NCBI GenBank assembly: GCA_944990035.1
Contig: CALYLX010000001.1
Coordinates: forward strand, 159,424 to 223,423
Length of the DNA stretch: 64,000 bases
DNA from: Clitopilus passeckerianus
Lineage: Eukaryota; Basidiomycota; Agaricomycetes; Agaricales; Entolomataceae
Direction: 5' to 3'
Shown here: positions 38,731 through 50,937 of the stretch, in pieces
How the letters are laid out: each line of letters opens with the position of its first letter
Position numbering within the stretch: position 1 is the first letter of the stretch
The notes under the pieces: generated by a model
What the model was told of the DNA's origin: nothing
Database searches by the model: none
The model's input: the letters and a program-made list of their open reading frames with translations, nothing else
Position numbers and translations under genes: made by a program

Positions 38731-41092
38731 TCACCACCTCCGAGTCCTGTTCGCGCCCGTCCCGGAAGCCCAATTCGGAGGGTAGACACTCGACGGCTGA
38801 TGTACAGGCGTATAGTACGAAAAGTGTACACCCGGCGGACCAGCGTTTGCAAACTGCGCCGAAGGAACGGGGCTCTCGGTAGGGAGAGCCTGGTTTGTAT
38901 ACCTCGTTCCATTGGGGGCGCCCGTTGAACTGGTGTGGGTGTTCATAGGTGACGAAGCCGCCGACGAAGGTGCTGTGTACGTCGTGTGAGTGACGTGGGC
39001 AGGGGCGGGAGCGTAGTGGGACGAAGAGTGGCCGTAGCTTGTCGTGGGGTTGGGTATATGCGTCGCTGGCGGGGGCAGGGCGACGCTCCTGGACCACCGC
39101 ATATCGCTGAAGTGGGGCAACCTCGGCTGTTGGTGGTGTTGCTGATGAACTGGCATGAGCTGCAAGTGGCTCTCATGCGGGCTCGACAAACAGGACTGGA
39201 CAACAGGGGGGATGGGCAACTGCTGAATAGAGTGGTGGTAATAAGGGTAAGGATTCTGCTGGGGGACAGAATTAGTGTGCGCGGGGCGATGGCTAGCATT
39301 GGAGTAATTAGTGGCGGTGGTTGGGATGGTGTTAGACGCGGGAGCGTTGTAGCTGAAGTGAGTATTGAAGTGGGGAAGGGTCGGTTGGGTTTGCGTGGGT
39401 TGGTGGTACCTCAACCTAGCCTTGCGAGCACGCTCAGCAGTGTCCTCGTCCTTGTCCATCGGTGAACAAGCGAGAGTGTAGAAGTATAGATTCTGTAATG
39501 CAATGGTTAGCGCATATAGCCAACGAAATTGAAGAATAAACCAACCTGAGGCACTGCCCTCCTCTTCTTCTCATCCAACGAATAAGGGGCAACCAAAGTC
39601 TCCGGCTGGATCGCATGCTTCCTCGTCAAAGGCACATCGTCCCTCTCCATAGTCGTAGCCGCTGGCCGTTGAGGCCGGGCGGGCGAATCAATGCTCATGT
39701 TACCAAACGACGAAAGTCCCTCCAGTGGGCTGTGCGAATGCGGTCCTGCACTGCTGCCAGTACTTCCACCTCCATTCGAGCTCGCAAACTCGGGAATTTG
39801 AAGTGATATCGACACAGGCCTCTTAGAAGGCACCTGTGAGAAGGTCTCCGAGGTAGGCGAGAACGCATCCGCTGCTGAACGCTTGGACCCGGATGACTTT
39901 GTGGACGGGAGCGGCGAAGGCGACACCGGCTCAGGCATCATCGGCGCTGGCTGATAGACTGGGTAAGGCAGTGACTTGCCGGGAGAAGTCGAACGAGCGC
40001 GATGTGGGTAAGTGGCGCGATGCCTTGCAGAGGAAGAGGAGGTCGTTGAGTATGTCCGTGATGAGGGGCCAGTCGAAGCATGGTGGTGGTTCGACGGATG
40101 GTAAGCAGAATGCTGATGAGAGGAAGAGGGGGAAAGGTGCTTCGCGGCGGCGCGAACACCTCCGCTGCGAGACTTGCGGTAATGCCGACTGTCGCGCTCC
40201 TTGGCCATAACGAGACCTTTTAGGAGGTTAAGCCATGACTCGTAGGTTGATTTGTCGACGTAGAGGTTGAAATCTACGCCCATGAGAAACTCCTTTTCCA
40301 TCCGGTTGATTTCCACCAAGTCAATTCCCGAAACTTCCGACCATGTCTTGTTCGTGTAGGTGTTGCTGAGACGGCTGTCAGTTTACAGTAGGAGAAACGC
40401 GTCCAATGGAAACTCACTCGTCGAGGAATTTGTTCGCCATCATAAGACCCGCCACTGCTATCCGAAACTCACTCCCCTGCTGGGCGGGCGTAAAGTTATT
40501 TCGGACCTTGAGTTTCCAGATGTAATGCAGAGAAAGCACGATGACCGACTGCGACACTTGGGTTGTCTCCAGGAGCTTTTGCAGAAACTGTACGAAGACC
40601 GGCGATGCAGTAAGTTGAAGTGTCGAAGTTGAGGGATGCGGTCGTGACGAAAACGGAGGTGAATTATTAGGCGTCGGATATGTATTTGAGGACGAGGCTG
40701 CAGCACGAGCTTCCGGTGAAGAGGTTGCAAACCAGAGATAGCAAATCATCTCGCAAGTTTTCTCAGCTATTGAGTTAGCTGACCGCGATCGCGAAGCAGA
40801 GTCCAGTAGCCAGTCGGCGTAAGGTGCATCGCAGAACTGAGGAGGTTTTGGTTGCGAGTACTCGGTCTCTGGAGCAATTGGCATTGGTTCATCTTGATCT
40901 ATTGGTGGTCGCCTGTCCTGTGATGGGGGCGAGTACTTCTTTGACGATGAAGGCATAACATCTTCCGGCGGTGTTACTGGAACAAGTTCAGCATTCCTTT
41001 GAATCCGCCTAAGAAATTGAGAACGTACGAGGTGCCAGCCTTTCAAAAGTCGCAATTGGAGGCAAAGTCATCTGGACTTTTGGTAAACTCAT
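38731..41092 (-). CDS. Pho85-type cyclin (Clg1/Pcl-like)
   Basis: Cyclin-box protein of the PCL/CLG1 group, partners of the Pho85 CDK. The cyclin fold covers roughly the first third: CDAPYADWLLDSA, AEKTCEMICYLWF, VFVQFLQKLLETTQVSQSVIV, LHYIWKLKVRNNF, FRIAVAGLMMANKFLDDNTY, NKTWSEVSGI and INRMEKEFLMGVDFNLYV, the signature block being MMANKFLDDNTYTNKTW. After it comes a long Ser/Pro/His/Gln-rich, probably disordered tail to 38731. The start is placed at ATG 41092 (MSLPKVQMTLPPI). An intron from the GTACGT near 41031 to the AG before ATGTTATGCC near 40965 then joins in frame; a start at 41070 is the alternative. No frame break. Confidence 0.82.
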
Positions 41093-44000
41093 TCTCCTCG
41101 ATTCGAATGTTGAAGTCATTGGTGGTGTTAGGAGCTTGCTAGTGTTACTCCTCCATACTGAAGACCAGGACAGCAGATCGGTCTGCAACGACGGCAAAGT
41201 GGCGTTCATGGACGTGTATGTTGACGGCGTCCTTGGAAGGGAAGGGGGCGTATATAAAGACATGACATTAAACAAGGGAACTTGTCGTACGCGGACATTA
41301 TTATTTAAAAACGGAACGGTCGGTCGCGTCTATGCTCGGAGGAGGAGTAACTGAAAAAATTGTCCAAAATAGGGGAAGATCATGTTAAGGGTAACAACAT
41401 TTATTTTACTGATTTCTCTGATTACAAATACACATTATTAATGTTTAACCCAGGGGACTTTCCATAGCCTTACCCATAATTTCTGTCTCCGTTTGGCAAT
41501 TTCTCATCTCACGTGGAACTTTATCCTCCATTTTGTGCTTCGCTTCAACCGTTCGTCGCGTCCATCTTTGGCACTTGGTTACTCCAAATTTATTGATTTT
41601 CCCCGATTTTTGTCGGAAATCTATCATATCACGCTGTTCTCACATCCTCCCCTCCGCCGAATATCTTTTCACTTGTCACCGTCTCTTTGTCGCCGCAGAT
41701 CTCCAGCGGACCTCTTCCTTTTTTCAACTCAGACGGTCGGCGACCCGTGATGCGGTACGGAATAAACTATATTATTTTCAATCAGTAACCCTTCCCCAGC
41801 CCTACTTGCTCTTACTTAGACGGAATGCGGATAATATTCAACGGCCCACGGCTAGATGCTGCATCCTAGATCCATGCCCTGCCTTCGACGGACGCGGCAG
41901 CCCCACCACTGACTCACTCAGGCTTTTTCAGGCAGGCATTCTAATTCATTTATTGGCATTTTTCATCGCGCAAGGGGCAGCTGCTTGTTGTCCGTCTCTT
42001 CGCGTTCGCGTCCTTACTCTCGGACGGACCGACAATTAAGAAACACGGTACTATTAGTTATGTAGGGCCCCTTCGTCTCCTTAATTCGAGATCCACAATA
42101 CAATTTGGTGTCGTTGGCGTCGAATCTTGTCGGAACGGAGCCTGAGTGAGGCCCAGGTAGCTTTTTCTTTTGCCACCCTAGATGCATAGTCCATGCGCCA
42201 ACCAGGCAAGAAGGCTGCATGGCCTTTCCCTATCTAAGCCCAATCTGTTCATCTATCTGACTCGGACGAAGTCAACTGAAGTCGTCTGATTTATGTAACA
42301 AAGAACGTCTACGAGAACCTATCATGATCCAGCCATCCTTTATTGACATGTCAACTGCATCTATCCCGGTCATCCGTTATGCTGATTCCACAGACATATC
42401 GGAACGAACAAACCAATTCTGGCGCTGATGTGGGCTGTTCCTAGCAGATAAAGTCTATGAAGCAAATCTTTCCGCCGTGATATCATACGAGATCTATTAG
42501 AAGGACTAAGGGTAAACATGACAGGAGAATAGTATGTATTCAGTAGGACACGGAAAATAGAATTAGAACACCGAATCCACCGGTTCTCCTTGACTGGTTT
42601 GACAGCCATATCATGATCATTTAGAGGAGCTTGAGCAGGTGAGCATTCTGAATAAGGAGAATTGATGTCGAGCCCACGTATCCGAGTTCATTATGCCCTC
42701 GTACCCACTCCAAATTAGATCGTAAGGGAACAAGTCCTTACAATCTGTATTGTGTATTGTGAGGCGCCGGCACTGAGAAACATGCAGAGCCCATGCACAT
42801 CAAGGCGTAGGTCGCTTCGAGTCCGTCTCCGGAGATTTGAATGATCTCAGCGCGACCGTTAGCTTGGCCATGGTGCTTCTTCTCAGGCGACACACAAAGA
42901 ACAGAACGGAACTCATTAGCTTGAAACGTTCGTTTGCCGTCTCGCAAGTATGTACTGTAGACGAGTAGTCACACATTCAACGGAGATGGGCGTCGCAGCC
43001 TGGCTCCCTTGACTGGACACGCCTCGAGGCATCCCCTCCCGCATGATCACACAGGGCGTCGTCTCTACAATGACAGCCCCATTGAGTAAGTACGCGTCTT
43101 CACACAGGAGAAGCATAATGCAAGAGACACCCTCAAATATGAGTATTCGTACAAGGGTACCTGTACAGTCGGTGTCATCGGGCACAGACTCGGTGAGGCG
43201 GTACTAGAGCAAATCCGATTTTGATAGTTAGCCTCATGACGCAGTGAACTGGGATGATGGATCTAAGCAGGTAGCGAGACGAATACTTGCTGTAAATGTG
43301 ATGGCGTGCGTGCTGAACTGGGGGGGATCGGAAATACACATTGGATCTGTCGTCCAGAGTCCCGATCAGAAGACTGCGCTCAGAGCAAAGCAGTGGTCAA
43401 GAGAACAAGAGGCGTTCGCCGCCACCACATTGATAGCGGTTCAAGATAACTCCTGCACCTGTGCGTGTGCACGCATATGCTATGTGTCGATCCCATTTCA
43501 GAATTACCTTCCGCGTCCAGCGTTCGATTGACATAACGGCATGTCCTTATCAGAAACAGAGCCTGCAATTTTTCACTCGCATTCCCAATGAGTAAACGTA
43601 GTGGTGTGAAGGCTCTACCCCTGTGGGATCACAATACTAATACTTCTCCAACCGCCTCCGCAGTGGCGAGGGGTATAGAGAGGCCGGATCTCCAGGTATA
43701 GACCAGACAGAAGGCACAAACGTGAATGAAAGTACTTACGGTTGTACTCCAAGATCCAGGGTAAGGACAATGTGAGCATGAAAAGCCCCCTGGACAGTAC
43801 GGTTACTGCATGGATCAGCTACATCCAGAAAAGGCAGCGACACTTGTATCCGACCTTCTGTATTCTTAACGCGAACCTGGGAGAAGCGGTCCTGATGTGA
43901 TGACCATTAGGACAGAGAAGACCGCAGACGGCAGGGGTCAGGGGAACCGCTGTGTAGTCTTAGCGCCTCAAAGGCAGAATCCTCGTGAATAGAATAGAGG

Positions 44001-47000
44001 AGGGACAAAGTGGATGCAAACGTTCAACGTCGCTGTCGCCATCGTCACTACCCGTCAGCGTTGAGGTTATGCTACAGGAGAATGATGCAACAGAATAAGA
44101 TTCTGACGCTAAGGGCATACAGTCAACTACGATACGTGTATTGATGAGCCGACCGTCACTTCTGAGAAGCTGGAGGTTCATCCTTGTCGGCATGTACACA
44201 CGTTCGAGCACATGTCTACGCCGAGACAGTTTCCCCATAGACGTTACTCTAGCTTTTGCCTCAGAAGAGACCAACAGACTACGTGACATTGAACTTAGCG
44301 TCGCATCGAGGTAACCCCAAGAGGACGAGGCCCAAGATCGAGAAGCATTCCAGTGTGCCACAAGCCTGCGAGTTTGAGACAATTGTTCTCCCAGTTACCC
44401 CGTACCTTTCTCTGCCCCGAGATCCTCAAGAAACACCCAGTGTCGTGTTCTGTTCAAATGAACTTCGAGCGCACTCCAGCCCAGCATTCCACAGTCACGC
44501 GCTCGCTAGCTACCAAGTACTCAGGCAAGAAGTTCTGATCCCATTATAGGCAGTGTCTGTCCTATCCAGGTTCGCGAGAAGACGTAAGGTTCTGGATTAC
44601 TATGAGCAGATATCCCTCGGTTGATGAACACTGAGTGTCAATCGGGGGAACCACGACTGCGAGGCAAACTGAGAACAGAGCAATCATTCATCGCTTCGCC
44701 ATTCCAAGAATTACCCGTTCGACTCACAGCGTCGAGGGTCAGGCTGCCTGTCGGCCAGACTCGCCTACCTGGTGGTGCTACAGGTCCAACAGCAGTAACG
44801 CGGTGTGATCAGGTTCAGGTGGTGATGTTTCCTACGGCAGGCTTCTGATGCTGGACGTCGAGATGATATCCCTTTCATTCCGCGGTGAAGGGCGGTCGTG
44901 CTGGAAGGGCGTGCCACCATAATCATTGTTGTCCTTTTTGGGAAAATCTATCTCCTTAAAGGGCAAGTTACGGAGTTTCAACTTCAGATCAGAGTTCGTC
45001 GAACCTACAAATATTATCCCCGTAATCTTTTTGGATAAATAAATAAATAGTTTATATTTCATTGATGGCGTTTAACTTGAAACCCTATTTGAGGCTTTCC
45101 TCGCTGGCACGCGTTAAGACCTTGGCTTACATATTTACCCTGACGTACATTGAGCCCTGCCAGCATGATGGGCATGGAGATCATTGAGATCTCTGAGACG
45201 ATCGCCTCGAAATCTGCTCATGCCAACAGCGACTGTAATTTCGGAATGTCTGTGGTATAGCCGGAGTTGGTCGGCTCTCGGTTGGAAAGGCTGAGGAATC
45301 GTCAGAGGTTTTGAGGGGCAATTCATACTGCCAAATTGTCTGATACAAGATTTCTTACGAGAACACAGATAGGAAGAATGTTCTTGTCAAGAAAAAACCA
45401 CCGGCAAGCGACAGTAAGTTTGGAAATTCACCCAGTGACGAACTGAGAATCTTCCATGCCGAAAAGGCACGGCAAAGTCTTTTACGATTTCCAAAAAGGG
45501 GGCTATTTCTGGCGTTCACCGTAACTTGACATGCAGACACGGCCTTTCTACTGGCTTGACCGCCACAACCTCCACACCGGGTGCTGAACGCTAGAAATTT
45601 AGTTTGATTTGCTTCTCGAATCCCACTAGGCAAGGCTACTCGTATGTCAAACTGGACTATCGATTTCCCAAACACTGGGGCCTTTGAATCAGACCCTCTG
45701 ACCCACTCTTCGAAAGCTTCTCCTTGAGGTGTTATGCCAATACATTTGCCGACCTCCTTGTCTAAAGGCATACGGTAGGATGCTTTTAGGACATGTGAAA
45801 TCGCTCCACCCCTTATGGTCGAGCTTTCCCCGTGCTCAGCGTAGAATTGACGTGCCTTCAATAGTATGGTCATCGATTCTCACCGAACAGCATCGCGATG
45901 GGGTTTGCACCTAATAGCCCCAAGCTACGTGTACTTAAGGAAGTCTACTCCTTGTCCCACCGTCTCAATCGCATTTCAGCATCACACCTCTGATCACACT
46001 GAAGTAGACTGAGGTCCGTTAGCGATTCCGTCGTTGCGCAGCCAACAACATTTACATTCAGTACCAATTCCGTAATTAGCGCCCAAATTAGGTATTTTCA
46101 CCATTCTTTTGTATTGGCTGTCTCGGCTGGAGGCGGCTATGCTAGGGTTTTTGACCGGAGGTTTACCGCACCCAATCCTTATCAGCCTTGGTTGGGGAGA
46201 ATGCCTTACGAGGTTAATCGCGCGCCCTCGATTCAGGGCTTACGGCTCTGCAGGAAGATTGCGAACGTTACGGACCATGCGCCTTGATGGACCCACTCAC
46301 TGTTACCGGCGGTTCAGCCAAGGGTCCAGTAAGCCAAACTGACAAGATCAATCTCATGTTGTTGGTGTGCTACAAAAACTCCTAGTGAATCGGACTCTTT
46401 ACCTAGATCACTCATTATGAATATCCTCCATACTGTCATTTTACCTACTATGTAATACACGCTGACCATAAATACCAGACGACACCTGGCTCTATTTTAG
46501 ATAGTTTCAGAAGACAACGTGACGAGAAACAGATGAGGCAGGTACTTGGGGTCCGATTCGCGAATATGGAACTTGCTTCATTTCTCGCCACCGTCAGGTT
46601 GACCTGACTTCACCTGAGGCGCTCACACTAAGGTTTTTGAGTCCCAAGTCTTTTCAATTCTGCTGAACCTGAGCAAGTGTGCATTGACGGACCGGATTGC
46701 GTTGTTCCGAGGGCGCAATAATCGACCGACCTTGATCCGGACCTGGGCTATCCCCATTCACGATAAAGGGTCGACGGGGGCATCTTAGATTGTCTCTCGG
46801 AGGGTTGTGCCGGGAACATCTGCTTTCAAACTGAAAACATATTGGGGCCATAGGAAAGAGTTTTTAGACATCGGTTGCCTAATAGTAACCTTCAAAGCTC
46901 AAAGTCTCAACAATTTTGACGTTAACGTACCTCTGCAGAAAACTTGAGCTTGTTCATTCAGTCCTCCCTGAAATCTTATCTGATGCGCTTGTGCTATAGA

Positions 47001-50000
47001 TACCGATAGATCATGACGTAAAGCCCAACACAGAAATATGTATTAATATTATTTATTTTCTGGGTAAATCCGTCAGCTCCAAGTTATGTTGTAATTACAT
47101 AATATCTCGTTGCCAAATATGCGCTTGGACTTTTAGCGTCAAAAGTTCAAGCTTACCGCTCGATTGGGTAACAATCATCTCAAATTTCTAACAACGCTGC
47201 GGTGCGAACTGAAGTCGATTAGCCATCTTCTACTCCTCGCAACTACGGCGGACAAACCATTATAGGTTCGGCGCTGAGATGGAAGATTTCTTTCGACCAT
47301 TTGAAGAAATTTCCCTGCTGCTTCCAAGCGTATTTTGTCACGCCTTTCATCCACTCAGGGTTAGATTGCTACTGGTACGGAACCAATTCATGCAAGCATC
47401 ACAGAAGCAGTCGCTCCAATGCCCTTCCTTGCGAAGTGTCAGGGCCTACGTAGTCAGTGGAATTCTCAGAGACAAAGGTCCTCTGTATTGCCGCATATCC
47501 TAGTTTGACACGATGATGTTTTCTAGCGCTGCGACTTCAGGCATACGCTTTTAGCCTGACACTTCGTAGTCATACTCGCCTCATGGTCATCATGGTCAGT
47601 CCACGCCAGGCACACGAGCTTCGTGTACTCGGTGATCATGGCTGAATGAATCTGATGCTATTTTTGAATGGTGAGATGACCTGGAGATGACAGATCTTCA
47701 GCAATCTGGGCAAAGCCATCAAATAATCAATGATCTCCATCGATTGGCTTTCAGTGGGACTGAGATTCGGGCCCCGTGTATGCTCATGTCTGCTAGGCTG
47801 GGCAAGTGAATGTAAATCCCGCATTCGGAGTAATGGAACGTGTGTTGGACGGTGGCAACTGTTGCCACAAATGCATAAGGCCTTGCGCCGCATCCGACGT
47901 TCTCTCAGGGGATGTACCTGCCTCTGTTGAACATTACCATACACCTGGAAGTTTCTCGAACTCCTGCGGCTTGGGAACTGGATTTGATGCTGGTAGCGAA
48001 CGTATGGAAGAAATAAGCTTTCCACCAAGTTCTTTGCTTGTGCCTAGTGCCACTACATTGACCTATGTGGAAATAGCGGAATCACTGGGGCTTCGTGGCC
48101 TAACCAAATACACATACCATGCTTACCTACTACCACAACTGGAAGATCGACGGGGATCGACTCTCCATGAATTTCACCTGCCTGCGTGTCATTGCTCTGA
48201 ATTGAACGGTTGCAATACTGGAATCAGTGTTCAGTCTGCACTTACCAGTTCTTCCGTGTCTTTCGCGCAATATCTGCTGAACCACATGGACATGGCGTTC
48301 TCCTCGAATCATTACCGCCGAACCAATCTAGCTGCTTGTAACAGGGCACCGGCACGCTCGTCCTCTGGTGCTATCTCAGGCTCAATCCGCCCTGTTGAAA
48401 CCTAGTAGGAGCGGAAATTAATGAGTGCATGCCTAAAGAGCTTAGCTCCACTATCCCACTAGTAGGACGACTTGATGATCAGTGCAGACCAAAGCGAGTC
48501 ACTACCGGTACGGCCACTTCGCCTGAAATCAAACTCGTCTTCCCTTCCCTCTGTAATGGAAAGGGCTCTGGAGTCTTGTGAAAACTAGTCCCACATGGGC
48601 AATGGTGACGCAACTGTTTATTATGGCATTACTCCAGATTGACTCCAGAGCAGGTTGGGCAGGCACGCCTATACACTCGGACTCAGTGTCGAATGGTCAG
48701 TAAGACTACGCTTGGAAGGAGCTCCATACTACGAAACAGGTCCCTCTCCCTTTGTGTAAAGGCGTAATTTCCACCCGTATCAATTGTGTTCATTTGGTGA
48801 GGCACACCCGTCGCCATATCCTTCCGTACCGGTAAAACACCTCTCGGAATACCGGCGGCGAACAACGAGTTGGGCTCAAAGACCACAATCAATGACGCCT
48901 GCCTGGAGCAGTCCTGGAACAAGCTTTACTAGCCGACGACGTGGGTGTCTTGTGTGTTTCCCTTCCGTCGAACCGCAGTTGAACATGTAATCTGCTGACG
49001 ACGGTGCCGTGAACCTAAGCGAACCAGAGTTTCCGCGATGATATCTCATCAAGTTGCTGCCCCGGCTATAGTAGGCTACCATCACTGGGAGTCGACACTT
49101 TGTGTGAGGAGGTTCCAGACCGCGACAGTTGGTATGATGAACTATGGACTGGGCTGTAATGATGATCCCTATCTCCTGCGGGATCCCAGTGGGGGCCTCA
49201 GTTAGAGTTACTCCTGCGACTACCTCTTTGATGCGTATTTACGTTGAGTCGGTCGTCATCGGAAAGAGTTGTAGCTATTTTCGCATGCGAGTTGGCTCTC
49301 TATTCGTTTGAAGGCACCTTGATCTCAGCAGCTGCGCCATGCACCGCCTACTTACTGAAGTTACTCTGCAATCTCTAACCGACTTTGCTACATTCAATAG
49401 GTGCTTAGATCCGAAGACTTCAGAGCATGGAATCGAGAGCTCGACCCCTTGACAGTCGGGGAACAGCTTTAAGCGCTGTATTCGGCGGCTTTTCGGTATC
49501 TCGAACTCGAACTAAGTGGAAATGTGGAATACACACCATCGAATAAAATTTTCCGCACGAAAGTACGATCTGGAAAATCCGAGGACTTTTCGGTCAAGGA
49601 ATGCCAGTGCCACTACACTGTTAACCTTGCCTCGAGTAGGGACTTTGACGGTGGCACCGGCACGCTCGGGAACAGTGATCTCCATAACTCGCTTTGAGGC
49701 ATACACTGTGATAATATCAAGGGCTGCAGCGATCTCATAGCTCACGGGGTCGATGTGCCTATCATCCATTGTGAGCTCGTTGACCATGCTTGGATTCATC
49801 ATGATATCAGCGTCCCATTAAGCTTGAGCCTGAGCTGGGAGGTGAGACCGCTCATCGGTACGAGATGGATGGGTTACTTTGGCGATGTCAAGTATACATT
49901 TGTGTAAACAGAATGGTAACGGTGCCTTTGACGATGTTATTTTGCTCAGTAAGGTTTCCGCAAATTTTGCGGACAAATAGACGGGGAAGTAGATATTTGT

Positions 50001-50937
50001 CCAGGAAGTGGAATCTATTATCTGGTAAGGATGGAGAGTATGCTTGTCTAGGGGCGTAAGGGTAGCCAATTGAGCATAACGTTCTGGCAAGCGCCGAGAT
50101 GAATTAAGGTGAAGGTAACCACGCCCTCATAGGGGCTAGAATGACAGGTAATCGGGCTTATCGAAGTAGAAACCCGTTTTTGTATTGGGAGGCGGGGAAG
50201 GGAGAGCACCTTTGTTATGCCAGATTGGCAGAATGTTTACGAGGGATTGCCAATTCGGAGAACCTAGCGCTCCAGGCCCGAATTGTATCTGTTCAGGATA
50301 CCCAAAGGGTCCCATATATCCTCGTAGCCTCGTGTCGGGTGGGGAAGTTTAGAATGGAAGATCTTGTATCGTAACAGGTGAACAATGTCGCCTGTGTGGG
50401 CGGCGTCTTGCTTTAGTCCCTCATAGGGAAGTGCTCAGGTACGCCACCCTCGTTAACTCGGACGAGATTTAGGGTTACTCGTAGTGCAGAACCTAGAAGG
50501 CAGTGAGGGTCCTCGCCGTTGAAGCAATTAATCGCCAGGGAGAATACGCTTGCAATAGAATAGTACCCTAGGATATCAGAAGTCGCCAGGAAAAGCTGTT
50601 AAATTTACTGATGATCACAGCATGCCGCGAGGCTTCAAGGGGTGAGGATATCCCCCTGATACCGGCGGTTCAGAGAAATTGCTGGAAAGCTGCAGGCCCC
50701 CCTCGATGCCTTGGACTTCCCGCGAGGGTTTATGGGTCCCCTAGAACACTCAAAGGCTTTGCGACCGCCAAATTGACTCAAGCTGCCGTTTATGGGACGA
50801 AGTCACGATCAACCCCGGTCGCTCCACCACAGCCGGTCCCGGGAAAAGATTCGGCAGTTCGTTCTTTCTCAACGCTCCCCAGCTTGAATGCGAAGGTTTT
50901 GGAATCGATATTCCAGCAGTTAGCGTCCAAAGACAAC
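41093..50937. other. Gene desert of 9.8 kb
   Basis: I recognise no gene, RNA or transposon in this stretch. The first 400 bp are the cyclin promoter, with TATATAAA at 41251 and CACGTG at 41510. Uninterrupted frames of up to 199 codons occur on both strands (for example 45355-45873 minus, 172 codons; 47806-48405 plus, 199 codons; 43960-44382 minus, 140 codons), but none shows a domain, signal peptide or good splice partners. Frames of this size are not surprising by chance in 10 kb. A minus frame from about 50150 to 49512 is open for about 210 codons except for one TAA at 49818. Base composition looks ordinary, and I see no RIP-like TA enrichment. Confidence 0.4.

Noticed and set aside
41031..41050. 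A 20-base intron in the cyclin gene (GTACGT to TTAG)
   Set aside because: Too short. A longer intron ending before ATGTTATGCC joins the same donor in frame.
45355..45873. 172-codon minus-strand frame starting with ATG at 45873
   Set aside because: No recognisable features, no promoter signal seen, and a length compatible with chance.
47432..47566. Perfect 12 bp inverted repeat CGAAGTGTCAGG/CCTGACACTTCG
   Set aside because: One such pair within this distance is about what 64 kb should give by chance, and no further structure supports it.
47806..48405. 199-codon plus-strand frame in the gene desert
   Set aside because: No signal peptide, domain or splice partners. Frames of this size are not rare in 10 kb of six-frame reading.
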